DNA from: a virus
Virus record (IMG/VR): IMGVR_UViG_3300045411_000391
Span: 1-36,253 of that record
Reading direction: 5' to 3' (one strand)
DNA length: 36,253 bases
Every line of letters starts with the position of its first letter. The stretch's first letter is position 1. The translations under genes were made by a program, and so were the position numbers. Positions 7,067-14,403 of this stretch are shown here, piece by piece. The notes below the pieces were generated by a model that saw nothing but the letters and a program-made list of their open reading frames with translations, was not told where the DNA came from and searched no databases.

Positions 7067-7803
7067 TCGTCGTCCCTCCACCGCGTGAACCTCGGGTGCA
7101 GCATCCTGCCGCGCGACCCGATGGCCTGGTACTCGACCTCCAGCAGGCGACCGACGCGGGCCGAGGCTCGCTCCGAGTCCGTCATTCCCGCGACCCGACC
7201 GAGCACCGCCCGCGTGTCGGGGTCCACTACCTCGAGGCTACCGACTTCGCCGCGGTGCAGGCCCGTGCCCGGCACGAGCCTCGAGACCACGGCGTCCCTG
7301 GTGCGCGTGGGCTTCCACCGCCACCACCCGCGGTACGCGCTCTCGTGGACCACGTAGCCCTCCCACCCGCGGCGCGACGCGATGTCCTCCGGGTGCGACG
7401 TCCACGCATACGTGGTCGCGGGGCACAGCGAGAGTTCTCCAGCTCGCCTGACGTTGCGGGCCGTCGGCTCGTCGGCCAGGTACTCGCCCCGCCACCACGG
7501 CACGGCGAACGCGATGAACCCCAGCTCGTGCGGCTCGGCGCCGCGCACGTCGCTCGCCCGGTCGCTCTCGGTGACCAGCTCCCCGTCCACCGACGTCATC
7601 GCCGGCATGCGCCGCGGGAACCACGCGCACGCGGATAGTCGCTCGCTGAGCTCGAGGTCGGGTCGCACAGTGCGCCCGAACGCGAGCACCGACCCGTCGG
7701 GCTGGCCGAAGAGCGTGAGCCGGTGCCCGTTTAGCTTGCGCTGCCACGGGCCCTCCTGCGCGACGCGATCCGCGGCCCGCAGCCTATCGTGCGTCCATGG
7801 CAT
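7063..7803 (-). CDS. ATP-dependent DNA ligase (compact, variant active site)
   Basis: This 246-residue ligase has only nucleotidyltransferase plus OB domains, similar in size to the small viral ligases. The adenylation motif reads KLNGHR at residues 23-28, with Asn in place of the usual Asp of KxDGxR. Motif III is DGELVTE, motif IV EGYVVHES, motif V region WRWKPTR, and the OB domain ends LHPRFTRWRDDE (motif VI-like). It should seal nicks during replication or repair. The start uses AGGAGG 6 bases upstream of the ATG at 7803, overlapping the previous gene by 20 bases. Whether the Asn variant is fully active is open. Confidence 0.85.
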   Translation of the reverse strand: MPWTHDRLRAADRVAQEGPWQRKLNGHRLTLFGQPDGSVLAFGRTVRPDLELSERLSACAWFPRRMPAMTSVDGELVTESDRASDVRGAEPHELGFIAFAVPWWRGEYLADEPTARNVRRAGELSLCPATTYAWTSHPEDIASRRGWEGYVVHESAYRGWWRWKPTRTRDAVVSRLVPGTGLHRGEVGSLEVVDPDTRAVLGRVAGMTDSERASARVGRLLEVEYQAIGSRGRMLHPRFTRWRDDE

Positions 7804-8200
7804 CGAGCACCTCCTCGATCGGCACCGCGACGATGCACGACGCGCCGCCGCGGAAGAACAGGCTGGTGGCCGGGCCAGCCTCATCGTCCGGGCGCGGCGC
7901 GGACCTCAGCCACGAGACGCTGTCGAGCCTGACGAGCGTCGGTGCCCACCGCGCTCGGCCTTGGACGAGCGTGAGGCCCTGGCACGCCAGCCACCCTCTG
8001 GCGTCCTGGTCCATCCAGTCTCGATCGTCCTTCGCCTCGAACTGGTACGGGCCGGACGACAGCACTAGCATCACGCTGCTCTGGCCGCGCATGATCACGC
8101 ACACGTCCTCGGGGCGCACCGCCATGTCTAGCCACGCCTCCATCGCGTGGCCCGGTATGCGGCTGGGTAGCGTTACCCGCGTCTGTCCTCGCATCATCAT
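7784..8200 (-). CDS. protein of unknown function, 138 aa
   Basis: The start region is three tandem ATGs. AAGGAG lies 5 bases before the first, and the first overlaps the stop of the preceding gene as ATGA. The protein is beta-rich in the centre (VMLVLSSGPYQFEAKDDRDW) and ends in a helical segment. No family recognised. It is sandwiched between a glycosylase-like gene and DNA ligase, suggesting a DNA repair or modification role by context only. Confidence 0.75.
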   Translation of the reverse strand: MMMRGQTRVTLPSRIPGHAMEAWLDMAVRPEDVCVIMRGQSSVMLVLSSGPYQFEAKDDRDWMDQDARGWLACQGLTLVQGRARWAPTLVRLDSVSWLRSAPRPDDEAGPATSLFFRGGASCIVAVPIEEVLDAMDAR

Positions 8201-8670
8201 GGCAGCTCCTTCGCGACGAACGCCTCGAGCTCCTCGACGGCGCCCGCGTCGTTCCACCAGCGGCTGCGCCCGCTCGGGTGCGGCAGCACGGCGGCCCGCA
8301 CCACGTCCCGGTCCAGCGCTACCAGCGGCGCGCGTCGCCCCGGCTCGCACGGACCTCGGCGAAGGAGCAGCCACCGGTACCTCGGCCACGTCTGCTCGAC
8401 CCCGAAGGCCGCGGCGACCCGCGCCCCGAGCAGCAGCACCGCGTCCTGCTCCATGCGCCACGTGGCCACCCACGCGGCTACCATCGACGACGGCCACCCG
8501 TCGGTCCGGCGGAACCCGTGCTCTAGGCCCCATCGCAGCGCCTCACGGTCGAGCACGTTCCTCGTCGCGTAGGTCCTTCCGTCCATCGCCCTCGCGATCC
8601 GTCTCCCGCTCCGTGACGTCGGGCTCAGCGCCGGCGTCCCGCCGCGCTCGCCCACCACCAGTATCGTCAT
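8197..8670 (-). CDS. uracil-DNA glycosylase superfamily protein
   Basis: This 157-residue protein has a GERGG motif near the N-terminus (residues 7-11, motif 1-like), a LLLGARVAAAFGV core strand-helix and PHPSGRSRWWND near the C-terminus. The last matches the HPS(G)xxR motif of UDG family 4/5-type and phage UDG-like proteins. It would cleave the N-glycosidic bond of uracil or another odd base. It could repair DNA, attack host DNA or act on modified bases. GAGGTG lies 7 bases before the ATG. It overlaps the following ATG cluster. Substrate cannot be read from the sequence. Confidence 0.75.
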   Translation of the reverse strand: MTILVVGERGGTPALSPTSRSGRRIARAMDGRTYATRNVLDREALRWGLEHGFRRTDGWPSSMVAAWVATWRMEQDAVLLLGARVAAAFGVEQTWPRYRWLLLRRGPCEPGRRAPLVALDRDVVRAAVLPHPSGRSRWWNDAGAVEELEAFVAKELP

Positions 8671-8770
8671 GTCCGATCACCTCGATGTCATCACCGTCGC
8701 TGACGAAGCGCCTCGCGCGCGCGGTGTCCTCGTTGCCGTCTATCTGGTACACGTCGTTCTCTCCGTACAT
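8543..8770 (-). CDS. possible small acidic protein overlapping the glycosylase gene
   Basis: This 75-residue open frame has an acidic, protein-like first half (MYGENDVYQIDGNEDTARAR) and an Arg/Asp/Glu-rich second half. The second half overlaps the glycosylase gene by 128 bases in another frame. No good ribosome binding site is visible before its ATG. It would fill the otherwise empty 8671-8815 gap. The start of the frame may be real and the end may be overlap noise. Confidence 0.4.
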   Translation of the reverse strand: MYGENDVYQIDGNEDTARARRFVSDGDDIEVIGHDDTGGGRARRDAGAEPDVTERETDREGDGRKDLRDEERARP

Positions 8771-8815
8771 AGCGGAGGCGTCGTATCGCCTCCGACACGA
8801 CGCCTCGCGTGTCCT

Positions 8816-9118
8816 CTAGTACGTGTGCGACCAGCTCCAGCCGCACCGCCTGCACCGCAGGCACTCTTGCCCGCCGTCGGGCGTCGCGTACGACCCGTCA
8901 TCGATGAGGTCGTGGTCCACGAACGCGCACAGTAGCCGCGGCCCGAAGTCCGCGACCAGCGAGCACGCGAACCGCAGCCTGGTCGGTCGCGATGGGCTCA
9001 TCCATGCGTACGCATCGTACTCGTGCGCGGCTCGCCACAGGTCGGCGCACCACTCGATGAGCTCGCGGCCCGTGGCCCGCCACCAGGCCGGCCTGAAATA
9101 TCGTCGCCACCTTCTCAC
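8816..9118 (-). CDS. small basic protein with C-terminal zinc-knuckle-like cysteines
   Basis: This 100-residue protein is rich in Trp and Arg (RRWRRYFRPAWWRATGRELI) and ends CLRCRRCGWSWSHTY, a tight CxxCxxC cluster that may bind a metal. The GTG start at 9118 has GGAGG 6 bases upstream. It is the first gene after the hairpin at 9140-9169, so it may be expressed by read-through or from its own unseen promoter. No family recognised. Confidence 0.75.
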   Translation of the reverse strand: MRRWRRYFRPAWWRATGRELIEWCADLWRAAHEYDAYAWMSPSRPTRLRFACSLVADFGPRLLCAFVDHDLIDDGSYATPDGGQECLRCRRCGWSWSHTY

Positions 9119-9139
9119 ATCGTGCCTCCAAACAGAAGG

Positions 9140-9169
9140 GCGGGCGCCGGTCGAGCGACCGGCGCCCGC
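9140..9169. terminator. strong perfect hairpin, likely (bidirectional or partial) terminator
   Basis: A 14-base arm (9140-9153) is followed after 2 bases by its exact reverse complement (9156-9169). The stem is extremely GC-rich. On the minus strand it is followed by CTTCTGTTTGG, a weak U-tract. It sits between the 142-residue coiled-coil gene and the next gene, so it would limit or attenuate transcription from the promoter at 10064-10092. Confidence 0.7.
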
Positions 9170-9182
9170 CGCGCGTGTCCCG

Positions 9183-9611
9183 CTACTCCACCGTACCGCC
9201 GCAGACGCCGCACACGCGGCCCGGACCGAGCGAACCGTCCGGGCGGTAGTACGGCATAGCGTTATCGACGCACTGATGGTTCTCCATCAGCTCCTTGTAC
9301 ATCCGCACCAGCTTCTGCACCTCCCGATCGTGTCGCATGCCGGTCAGCGCCGTGCGGCACTCCTCCAGCCGGCGCTCGGCCTGGAGCACGCGGGCTGGTG
9401 CTATCGCGTGCTCGTGCTGGGCCTGGTCGATGGCCCGCTGCGCGGCTGCGAGGGCCGTCATGCCCTCGTTCACGCGCCGCTCCAGCTCGGCCGACGACGC
9501 CTGAATCTTCCAGTACCGCAGGTGCGCCTCGGCGATGCGCACGCCTTCCTCGGCGTCGCGCAGCGCCTCGAGTCGGCCTGCGATCCTCGTCGTGTTTCGC
9601 TTCCGTCGCAT
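9183..9611 (-). CDS. coiled-coil protein with C-terminal CxxC, unknown
   Basis: This 142-residue protein has a long charged alpha-helical region (about residues 10-110, heptad-like, for example LERRVNEGMTALAAAQRAID) and a C-terminal tail with CGVCGG. GAGGAG precedes the ATG by about 9 bases. It is the second gene behind the strong promoter at 10064-10092 and lies just upstream of the terminator hairpin, so it is probably an abundant early product. No family recognised. Confidence 0.8.
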   Translation of the reverse strand: MRRKRNTTRIAGRLEALRDAEEGVRIAEAHLRYWKIQASSAELERRVNEGMTALAAAQRAIDQAQHEHAIAPARVLQAERRLEECRTALTGMRHDREVQKLVRMYKELMENHQCVDNAMPYYRPDGSLGPGRVCGVCGGTVE

Positions 9612-9629
9612 TATCGTGTCTCCTCGTCG

Positions 9630-10004
9630 CTACTTCTTCGCGGCGTCGGCGGCCTTGATCGCCGCATCGACGTTGATCCCCTGGTCCTCGAGCTCCTTGC
9701 GGAACGCGGCGAAGCGGTCCCGCATCTTGACCAGGCGGCGCGCCATCGCGATGTCTTTCTTGCTTCCGAGGGTCTTCGCCAGCTCGGCCTTCGCCCGGAT
9801 CGCGCTCGCCTTGAACTCGAGCGCATCGGCCTGGTGGAACAGGTACGCCGCCTCGGTCTCGAACGCACCCTTCTTCAGCGGCTTGTACTTCGTGAAGTCG
9901 TAGCCGCTCGGCGCGACCGCGAGCTTCTTGTCCACGTTCATCGCCGTCTTCTTCGTCTTCTCCTTCTTCTCCTTCTTTGTCGCCTTGCCTACTGTCGTGA
10001 CCAT
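9630..10004 (-). CDS. lysine-rich helical early protein, unknown
   Basis: This 124-residue protein has a Lys-rich N-terminus (KATKKEKKEKTKKTAMNVDK) and an Ala/Lys-rich helical body. The start at 10004 is set by GAGGAG 6 bases upstream. It is the first gene after a consensus promoter, with a 53-base leader containing an 18-base palindrome. The basic tail suggests nucleic-acid or acidic-partner binding, for example a host-takeover or DNA-coating protein (inference). No homologue recognised. Confidence 0.8.
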   Translation of the reverse strand: MVTTVGKATKKEKKEKTKKTAMNVDKKLAVAPSGYDFTKYKPLKKGAFETEAAYLFHQADALEFKASAIRAKAELAKTLGSKKDIAMARRLVKMRDRFAAFRKELEDQGINVDAAIKAADAAKK

Positions 10005-10036
10005 GTTCTGCTCCTCGTGTCGAGGACAACCGTTCG

Positions 10037-10054
10037 GGGCGGAGCGCTCCGCCC
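10037..10054. promoter_or_regulatory. 18-bp perfect palindrome in promoter leader (candidate operator)
   Basis: The sequence GGGCGGAGCGCTCCGCCC is a perfect palindrome starting about 3 bases after the predicted transcription start of the 10064-10092 promoter. As DNA it is a good dimeric operator. As RNA it could fold into a leader hairpin. The HTH protein encoded at 3909-4172 is a candidate binder, but nothing in the sequence proves this. Confidence 0.6.
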
Positions 10055-10063
10055 ACACGTACC

Positions 10064-10092
10064 ATTATACCCGGACGACGCGACGCTGTACA
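10064..10092 (-). promoter_or_regulatory. consensus-like promoter TGTACA-N17-TATAAT
   Basis: On the minus strand TGTACA (10092-10087), a 17-base spacer and a perfect TATAAT (10069-10064) precede the 124-residue gene. The same -35 hexamer, spacer and -10 recur at 22772-22800, so this looks like a shared early promoter type read by host sigma70 RNA polymerase. Confidence 0.85.
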
Positions 10093-10237
10093 GCCGAATG
10101 GCAACAAAATGTTTACACCTAAGTGCCTGTAATCACTAGACTTACGCTCGTCGATACGCTCCGACAAGGTCGCCGGTAGAATCGACCGGGCTACCGTCGT
10201 CGCGTTCGTCTCCGATCATCCTACGCAGTCTGGCGGG
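10093..10237. other. intergenic region upstream of early promoter
   Basis: These 145 bases lie between the DNA polymerase stop and the early promoter. They are locally AT-richer than the genome around them (AACAAAATGTTTACACC, then GTAATCACTAGAC) and contain a short interrupted repeat CTAAGTG...CACTAG. They also contain a CGGTAG...CTACCG pair at about 10172-10199. They could hold the end of the replication operon transcript, an operator or part of an origin. No gene is seen. Confidence 0.5.
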
Positions 10238-12121
10238 CTACGTCGCGGTCAGCGTCGCCCACGTCGCGTCGCCGCGCTTCGTCTCCCATCGTACCGGCAC
10301 CCGCAGCGACCGCGACGGGTGCTCCAGAACGTCTCGCATCCACGCCAGCGCCCGGTCGTCGCGCGCCACGTCAGGTTCGCAGCTCATCAGCACCTCGTCG
10401 TGGACGATGGCGTGGATGGTGAGCCCGAGGTCACGCGCCTCGCGGCAGTACCGCGGTGCTATCGCCGCCACGCGATCCTTCATCATGTCCGCGGCGAAGC
10501 TCTGCACCACGGCGTTCAGCGCCTTGTACGACTTAGCCCGCCGCAGGTACCTGCGACGACCGTACCCGTTGAACACGTACCCGCGGCGCTCGGCGTTCCG
10601 CGTCGCCTCCTTGCTGAGCCTGGCCAGCTCCGGCAGCCGGGCGTGGTACGTGCGATACACCTCGTGGCCGCGTCGTCGGCAGAGCTGGTCGAACATTTCC
10701 TTGCGTCGCGACGGGTCGCACCTGCCCGAGGCTATCGCGTCGTCCACGGCGACCAGTAGGCCCGACACCAGCTCCGGTTCCTGCGACAGCATGCTCACCA
10801 CCCGCGGGCGACCGGCGCCGTACCCCATCGCGAAGTTCACGTTCTTGGCCGGGCGTCGCGGTATGCCGCACAGCCGTGCGACCCACTCGTGGTAGTCCGT
10901 GCGTGGGTCGGCGCCGTAGGCTCGGATGGCCTCCTCGTTCCGCATGTAGTGGACTAGGATGCGGAACTCGATCTGCGAGGCGTCGTGCGACACGAACCAC
11001 CGCCCGACCGGCGGGTGCACGTACGCCTTCGCCTCCGCGCTGAGCTGCTGGGCGTTCGGGTGACTGCACGACATGCGACCGGTGCGCACGGCCTGGTTGT
11101 ACGTCGGGTGCAGCACGCCGTTACGATGCAAGCTCGCGTACGGTTCGACGAACGTGTGCAGCAGCGTCGCCTGCTCGCGGTACCGTAGCATGGACTCGAC
11201 GAGCGTGGACAGCGCCGGCGACCCGACAACCTGCGGGAGGCGCGCGTAGTGTCCGAGCGCCTCGGCGTCGAACGACGGGTCGCCCGCGTCGGTGCGTCCC
11301 ATCACGGGCAGTCCGTTCGCCACGCACAGCCCGGCGTAGCAGTCGTCGTTCGAGCTCGGGTTCAGCGGGAACCCGGCGGTCGAGGCTATCCGCTCCTCCA
11401 GCCGTATCAGCCGCCCCATGAGCACCAGCGCGGCCACCTTGAGCTCCGTCGGGTCCACCCGCATACCGGCGCGCTCGATGTCGTACAGTACCAGGGTCAC
11501 GCGTCGCTCTATCTCCCACAGGTCGGAGCACTCCGCCGGCATGTCTCGCTCTAGTCGTCGCCTCAGGGCGCGGGTCAGGAGGACGTCCCGGCAGCCGTGC
11601 TGCCCGAGCAGGTCGATGGGCAGGTCCCCGAAGTCCTTGGACCTCGCCCCGCGCAGGTACTGGTCGAGCGCGTCGTCGCCCTTCCCCTGTCCGAGCAGTC
11701 GCCGCGACAGCGCGTCGAGCGAGTAGTCCTCCCAGTCCGAGTTGACCAGCTTGGCCTGCGTCAGCGTGCACTCGACCTCGTCGCACGGCTCCACGCCGTC
11801 GGCCGCGACGAAGTGCGCGTCGAACTTCACGTTGTGGTTGCACCACCGCGTGGCTCGGCGCATCGCGTCCGCCACCCACCGCGTGACCGCGTCGAGATCG
11901 AGGTTGTTCCCGCGCGAGTGGCGCACCGGCATGTACCACGCTGGCCCGTCGTCGTCGAGCGCGTAGGCTACGCCGCAGACGCGGTGACCCTGCCACGGGT
12001 CCAGGGCCGCCGCGCCCGGGTCGCCGGACGTGGTCTCCACGTCCAGGATCATTCGACCGTCCGGCAGCGGTGGGAGCGCGTCGCCCGGCTCTAGGATCGT
12101 GCCGTCGCTAACACGCAGCAT
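10238..12121 (-). CDS. family A DNA polymerase with 3'-5' exonuclease
   Basis: This 627-residue replicative polymerase has an N-terminal proofreading domain with Exo I LDVETT (D27, E29), Exo II NHNVKFD (96-101 region) and Exo III around D179. In Exo III the usual Tyr four residues earlier is His. The polymerase domain has motif A SHDASQIEFR (D380), motif B RRPAKNVNFAMGYG (K426, F430, Y434) and motif C VHDEV (H574-D575-E576). There is no 5'-3' exonuclease domain, as in T7-like enzymes. Phe at the position equal to E. coli Pol I 762 is typical for cellular-type discrimination against dideoxynucleotides. It is the last gene of the replication block, with GAGGTG before the ATG. Confidence 0.96.
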   Translation of the reverse strand: MLRVSDGTILEPGDALPPLPDGRMILDVETTSGDPGAAALDPWQGHRVCGVAYALDDDGPAWYMPVRHSRGNNLDLDAVTRWVADAMRRATRWCNHNVKFDAHFVAADGVEPCDEVECTLTQAKLVNSDWEDYSLDALSRRLLGQGKGDDALDQYLRGARSKDFGDLPIDLLGQHGCRDVLLTRALRRRLERDMPAECSDLWEIERRVTLVLYDIERAGMRVDPTELKVAALVLMGRLIRLEERIASTAGFPLNPSSNDDCYAGLCVANGLPVMGRTDAGDPSFDAEALGHYARLPQVVGSPALSTLVESMLRYREQATLLHTFVEPYASLHRNGVLHPTYNQAVRTGRMSCSHPNAQQLSAEAKAYVHPPVGRWFVSHDASQIEFRILVHYMRNEEAIRAYGADPRTDYHEWVARLCGIPRRPAKNVNFAMGYGAGRPRVVSMLSQEPELVSGLLVAVDDAIASGRCDPSRRKEMFDQLCRRRGHEVYRTYHARLPELARLSKEATRNAERRGYVFNGYGRRRYLRRAKSYKALNAVVQSFAADMMKDRVAAIAPRYCREARDLGLTIHAIVHDEVLMSCEPDVARDDRALAWMRDVLEHPSRSLRVPVRWETKRGDATWATLTAT

Positions 12122-12509
12122 CGACGCACCTCGGCGGGAGTACCGGGTTGCTGAACACGTGCCTACGGCGCCACGATCGGCGTCTGCCGTCCATGCAGGT
12201 CACCACGACGCTGGTCGGGGTCACGTCCTCGATGTACCCCACCCGCGGCGCCACGGTGCACATGATCGCGACGCGCTCGTGCTCGCGCACCGGGTGGCGC
12301 AGCACGTTGCGCATCCTGCCGATCATGTCCTTCACGGCCGGTGTCGGCCTGTCCGCCAGGACCGCGACGAGCCCGGGCTCGTGCCGTCGCATCTCGTCGC
12401 GCGCCGTCGCCGCGTACGGGCTGCGCCCGTTCAGGGACAGCCACAGCCTGTCCAGCGTCACGGCGTACATCCACAGCACCACCCTAGGGTCGTTCTCGTG
12501 TCCATCCAT
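12108..12509 (-). CDS. protein of unknown function, 133 aa
   Basis: AAGGAG lies 7 bases before the ATG, and the end overlaps the polymerase start by 14 bases. The protein has a helical first half and a beta-like segment (EDVTPTSVVVTCMDGRRRSW) near the end. No family recognised. The position between dCMP deaminase and polymerase suggests a replication or nucleotide role, by context only. Confidence 0.75.
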   Translation of the reverse strand: MDGHENDPRVVLWMYAVTLDRLWLSLNGRSPYAATARDEMRRHEPGLVAVLADRPTPAVKDMIGRMRNVLRHPVREHERVAIMCTVAPRVGYIEDVTPTSVVVTCMDGRRRSWRRRHVFSNPVLPPRCVDAAC

Positions 12510-12975
12510 TGCGTGTCTCCTTGTCCCACGATACCATCCGCACGATCGTGTCGTCTATGACGCACTGCTGGGTCGCGTGGGTGACGATCACCCCGCCGGC
12601 CTGCAGCAGCTCGCGCGCCGCTTCATCGCGGTACGAGCACCTGTACACTACCATCGCCACGCGACACGAGTTCAGTATCGCCGCGGCGCACTGCGAGCAG
12701 GGTGACGTGGTCGTGGCCATGATCATCTGCTCGGCGGTGACGGCCCGTAGCAGGGCGTTCACCTCGGCGTGGGCGCAGCCGCACGCGTCGGTGTCCGACC
12801 TGCACGAGTCGTTCGGAAGGCCCACGGGAGGGCCGGAGTACCCCATCGCGTGCACCCTGTCGCACCTGGGCGAGAACAGCACCGCGCCTACGTGCGACCG
12901 AGCGCACGTGCTCAGCCCGGCCAGGTCGTCGGCGAGCCGGACCATCACCATCACCTTGTCGTACGCGCGGGTCAT
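12484..12975 (-). CDS. dCMP deaminase
   Basis: This 163-residue zinc enzyme converts dCMP to dUMP, feeding thymidylate synthesis. Motifs are CAHAEVNAL (H69, E71) and SPCSQCA (C93, C96), the zinc ligands and proton shuttle of the cytidine/deoxycytidylate deaminase fold. Additional Cys residues near C58, C65 and C67 fit the second zinc site known in T4-type dCMP deaminases. The start overlaps the kinase stop as ATGA. In the present cluster it competes with the TS-family enzyme if that enzyme uses dCMP. Confidence 0.93.
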   Translation of the reverse strand: MTRAYDKVMVMVRLADDLAGLSTCARSHVGAVLFSPRCDRVHAMGYSGPPVGLPNDSCRSDTDACGCAHAEVNALLRAVTAEQMIMATTTSPCSQCAAAILNSCRVAMVVYRCSYRDEAARELLQAGGVIVTHATQQCVIDDTIVRMVSWDKETRNGWTRERP

Positions 12976-13520
12976 GATCGCAGCGCCCTCATGAGCTCGC
13001 GCCATATGAGGTACTCGCGGACGATGCGCACGATATCGTCGTCGGTCGCGTACCGCACCGCGCCGTCGCGGTCCAGCCCGACCTGAACCTCGTGGTCGGC
13101 GTATCGCTCGGACAGCGTCGCGAACTGTCGGTTTACCGCCACGATGTCGCGGAGCTCGAACAGCTCCGGTTCTCGCTTGTTGCGGTACGCCATGTCCAGC
13201 GTCCCGTCCTCCTCGGCCACGAGCACGACCGTGAACCCGCCGGCCGCGCGCAGCATCGTCGTCAGCGCGTCGAGCTGGATCGGCGACACCCTGCTCCCGC
13301 CGCGCACCACGGGGCCGTACGCGGCCTCGCTCAGGAAGAACCGGTCCTGCACCACGCTCGGCCTAATCCGCGACACGTAGTCGTTCACGTAGTCCCACTC
13401 CGCCGGGAGCAGGCCGAGGTGAGCGTACTCGTGGGGTTCATCCAGCGCCGCCAGCCGCTCGCGTAGTTTCTCGCACAGCACGGTCTTGCCCGTCAGATCT
13501 GTTCCTTCCACGATAAGCAT
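12972..13520 (-). CDS. P-loop deoxynucleoside monophosphate kinase (thymidylate kinase-like)
   Basis: This 182-residue kinase begins MLIVEGTDLTGKT, a Walker A loop with the EGTDxxGKT form typical of thymidylate/dNMP kinases. VVQDRFFLSEAAYG is a DRxxxSxxAY-type segment of the same family. It would phosphorylate a dNMP (dTMP or a modified dCMP) to the diphosphate. AAGGAG lies 7 bases before the ATG. Its first 83 bases overlap the end of the TS-family gene in another frame. The substrate is inferred from the neighbours. Confidence 0.85.
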   Translation of the reverse strand: MLIVEGTDLTGKTVLCEKLRERLAALDEPHEYAHLGLLPAEWDYVNDYVSRIRPSVVQDRFFLSEAAYGPVVRGGSRVSPIQLDALTTMLRAAGGFTVVLVAEEDGTLDMAYRNKREPELFELRDIVAVNRQFATLSERYADHEVQVGLDRDGAVRYATDDDIVRIVREYLIWRELMRALRS

Positions 13521-14403
13521 CGCTCTGCTCCTTCATGCCCGGGTCGTTCCACGGCGCGTCATCGTGTACCGTCGTCCACCTGGTGGCGCACGCGGCGACC
13601 AGGTCTCGCATCGTTGGGTGTACCGGGGGCGGCGGCTCCCCGCGTCCTAGGCGCGCGGTCTGCTCGCTCGCCACGGCCGCGCGCACGTCGTCCCACGACG
13701 GGGACGACGACCACGCGGCGAGCTCCGGCTGCCGGTCGTTCCACGCGAATCGTCCGGCCACCATCGCCTCCCGCGCCTTCTCCACGTCCTTCTCGTACAG
13801 GTGCAGGCTCCCGGCCTGGTGCACGTACGTGCCCGGGCGCAGGTCGAGCATGCTCGCCACGAGGTTGTGGATCGTGCAGAAGCAGAACATGTCGTACGGG
13901 GTCCCGAGCCACAGGTCGTTGCTGCGCATGGTCGCGATGGTGTGCAGCGCGTCGTCCCGCACCAGCATCTGGATCGTCAGCGTGCACGGGACGTCGCGCT
14001 TGTCCCACGCCCACAGGTCGTTGTGTCGCCATATCGACGCGACGCCGTGCCGCGTGTCCGGGTCGTCCCGCAGGCGGCGTACCAGCTCCGCGAGCGCGGG
14101 CATGAGTCGCGGGCCGTACGCGCCGTACGGCGCGCCACCGGGCTCGCAGAACTCGCGGTACCGCGGGGCGTACGCGCATATCATCTCCGGGTCGTTGGTC
14201 CCGGACAGGTACCACAGCAGCTCGCCCGAGGCGTACGTGGATGAGATGTTTCGCCGCGTGTTGGCCAGCAGCGGGCGTCGCGTGTCGGAGACGCACACGC
14301 TGACGCCCACGACCTCCGTGGTCGGGCCCGCCCTCGACGCGTGCCTGCGCCCGGCCAGCAGCACCAGCGAGCACAGCGTTTCCCAAGCCTTCGTCACGTC
14401 CAC
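13438..14403 (-). CDS. thymidylate synthase-family enzyme, dCMP-type (candidate dCMP hydroxymethylase/methylase)
   Basis: The 321-residue protein carries TS-fold residues: E61 in GELLWYLSG, Y96, R118, catalytic C140 in DVPCTLTIQ, MRSND (159-163) and GSLHLYEKD (H201, Y203). The residue equal to the uracil-selecting Asn of TS (PFN in E. coli) is Asp171 in GTPYD. The residue after the catalytic Cys is Thr, as in T4 dCMP hydroxymethylase (MCTNTVQ, MRSND, FRNDY). N-to-D at this site is the known switch from dUMP to dCMP. The GTG start at 14403 has AAGGAG 7 bases upstream. The C-terminal ~50 residues extend beyond the core. Confidence 0.85.
   Translation of the reverse strand: MDVTKAWETLCSLVLLAGRRHASRAGPTTEVVGVSVCVSDTRRPLLANTRRNISSTYASGELLWYLSGTNDPEMICAYAPRYREFCEPGGAPYGAYGPRLMPALAELVRRLRDDPDTRHGVASIWRHNDLWAWDKRDVPCTLTIQMLVRDDALHTIATMRSNDLWLGTPYDMFCFCTIHNLVASMLDLRPGTYVHQAGSLHLYEKDVEKAREAMVAGRFAWNDRQPELAAWSSSPSWDDVRAAVASEQTARLGRGEPPPPVHPTMRDLVAACATRWTTVHDDAPWNDPGMKEQSDAYRGRNRSDGQDRAVRETTRAAGGAG

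Noticed and set aside
9140-9169. Hairpin considered as an attachment or origin site
   Set aside because: Perfect GC stem between genes with a weak T stretch fits transcription attenuation better. No integrase gene or repeated core supports attachment.
8823-10139. A 438-codon plus-strand frame across several small genes
   Set aside because: Antisense to three well-started minus-strand genes and to the early promoter; low-complexity Arg/Leu composition.
12972-13520. Kinase read as a 5-hydroxymethyluracil DNA kinase
   Set aside because: Its EGTDxxGKT and DRxxxSxxAY layout is that of thymidylate/dNMP kinases, and the TS-family neighbour carries a dCMP-type, not dUMP-type, residue.
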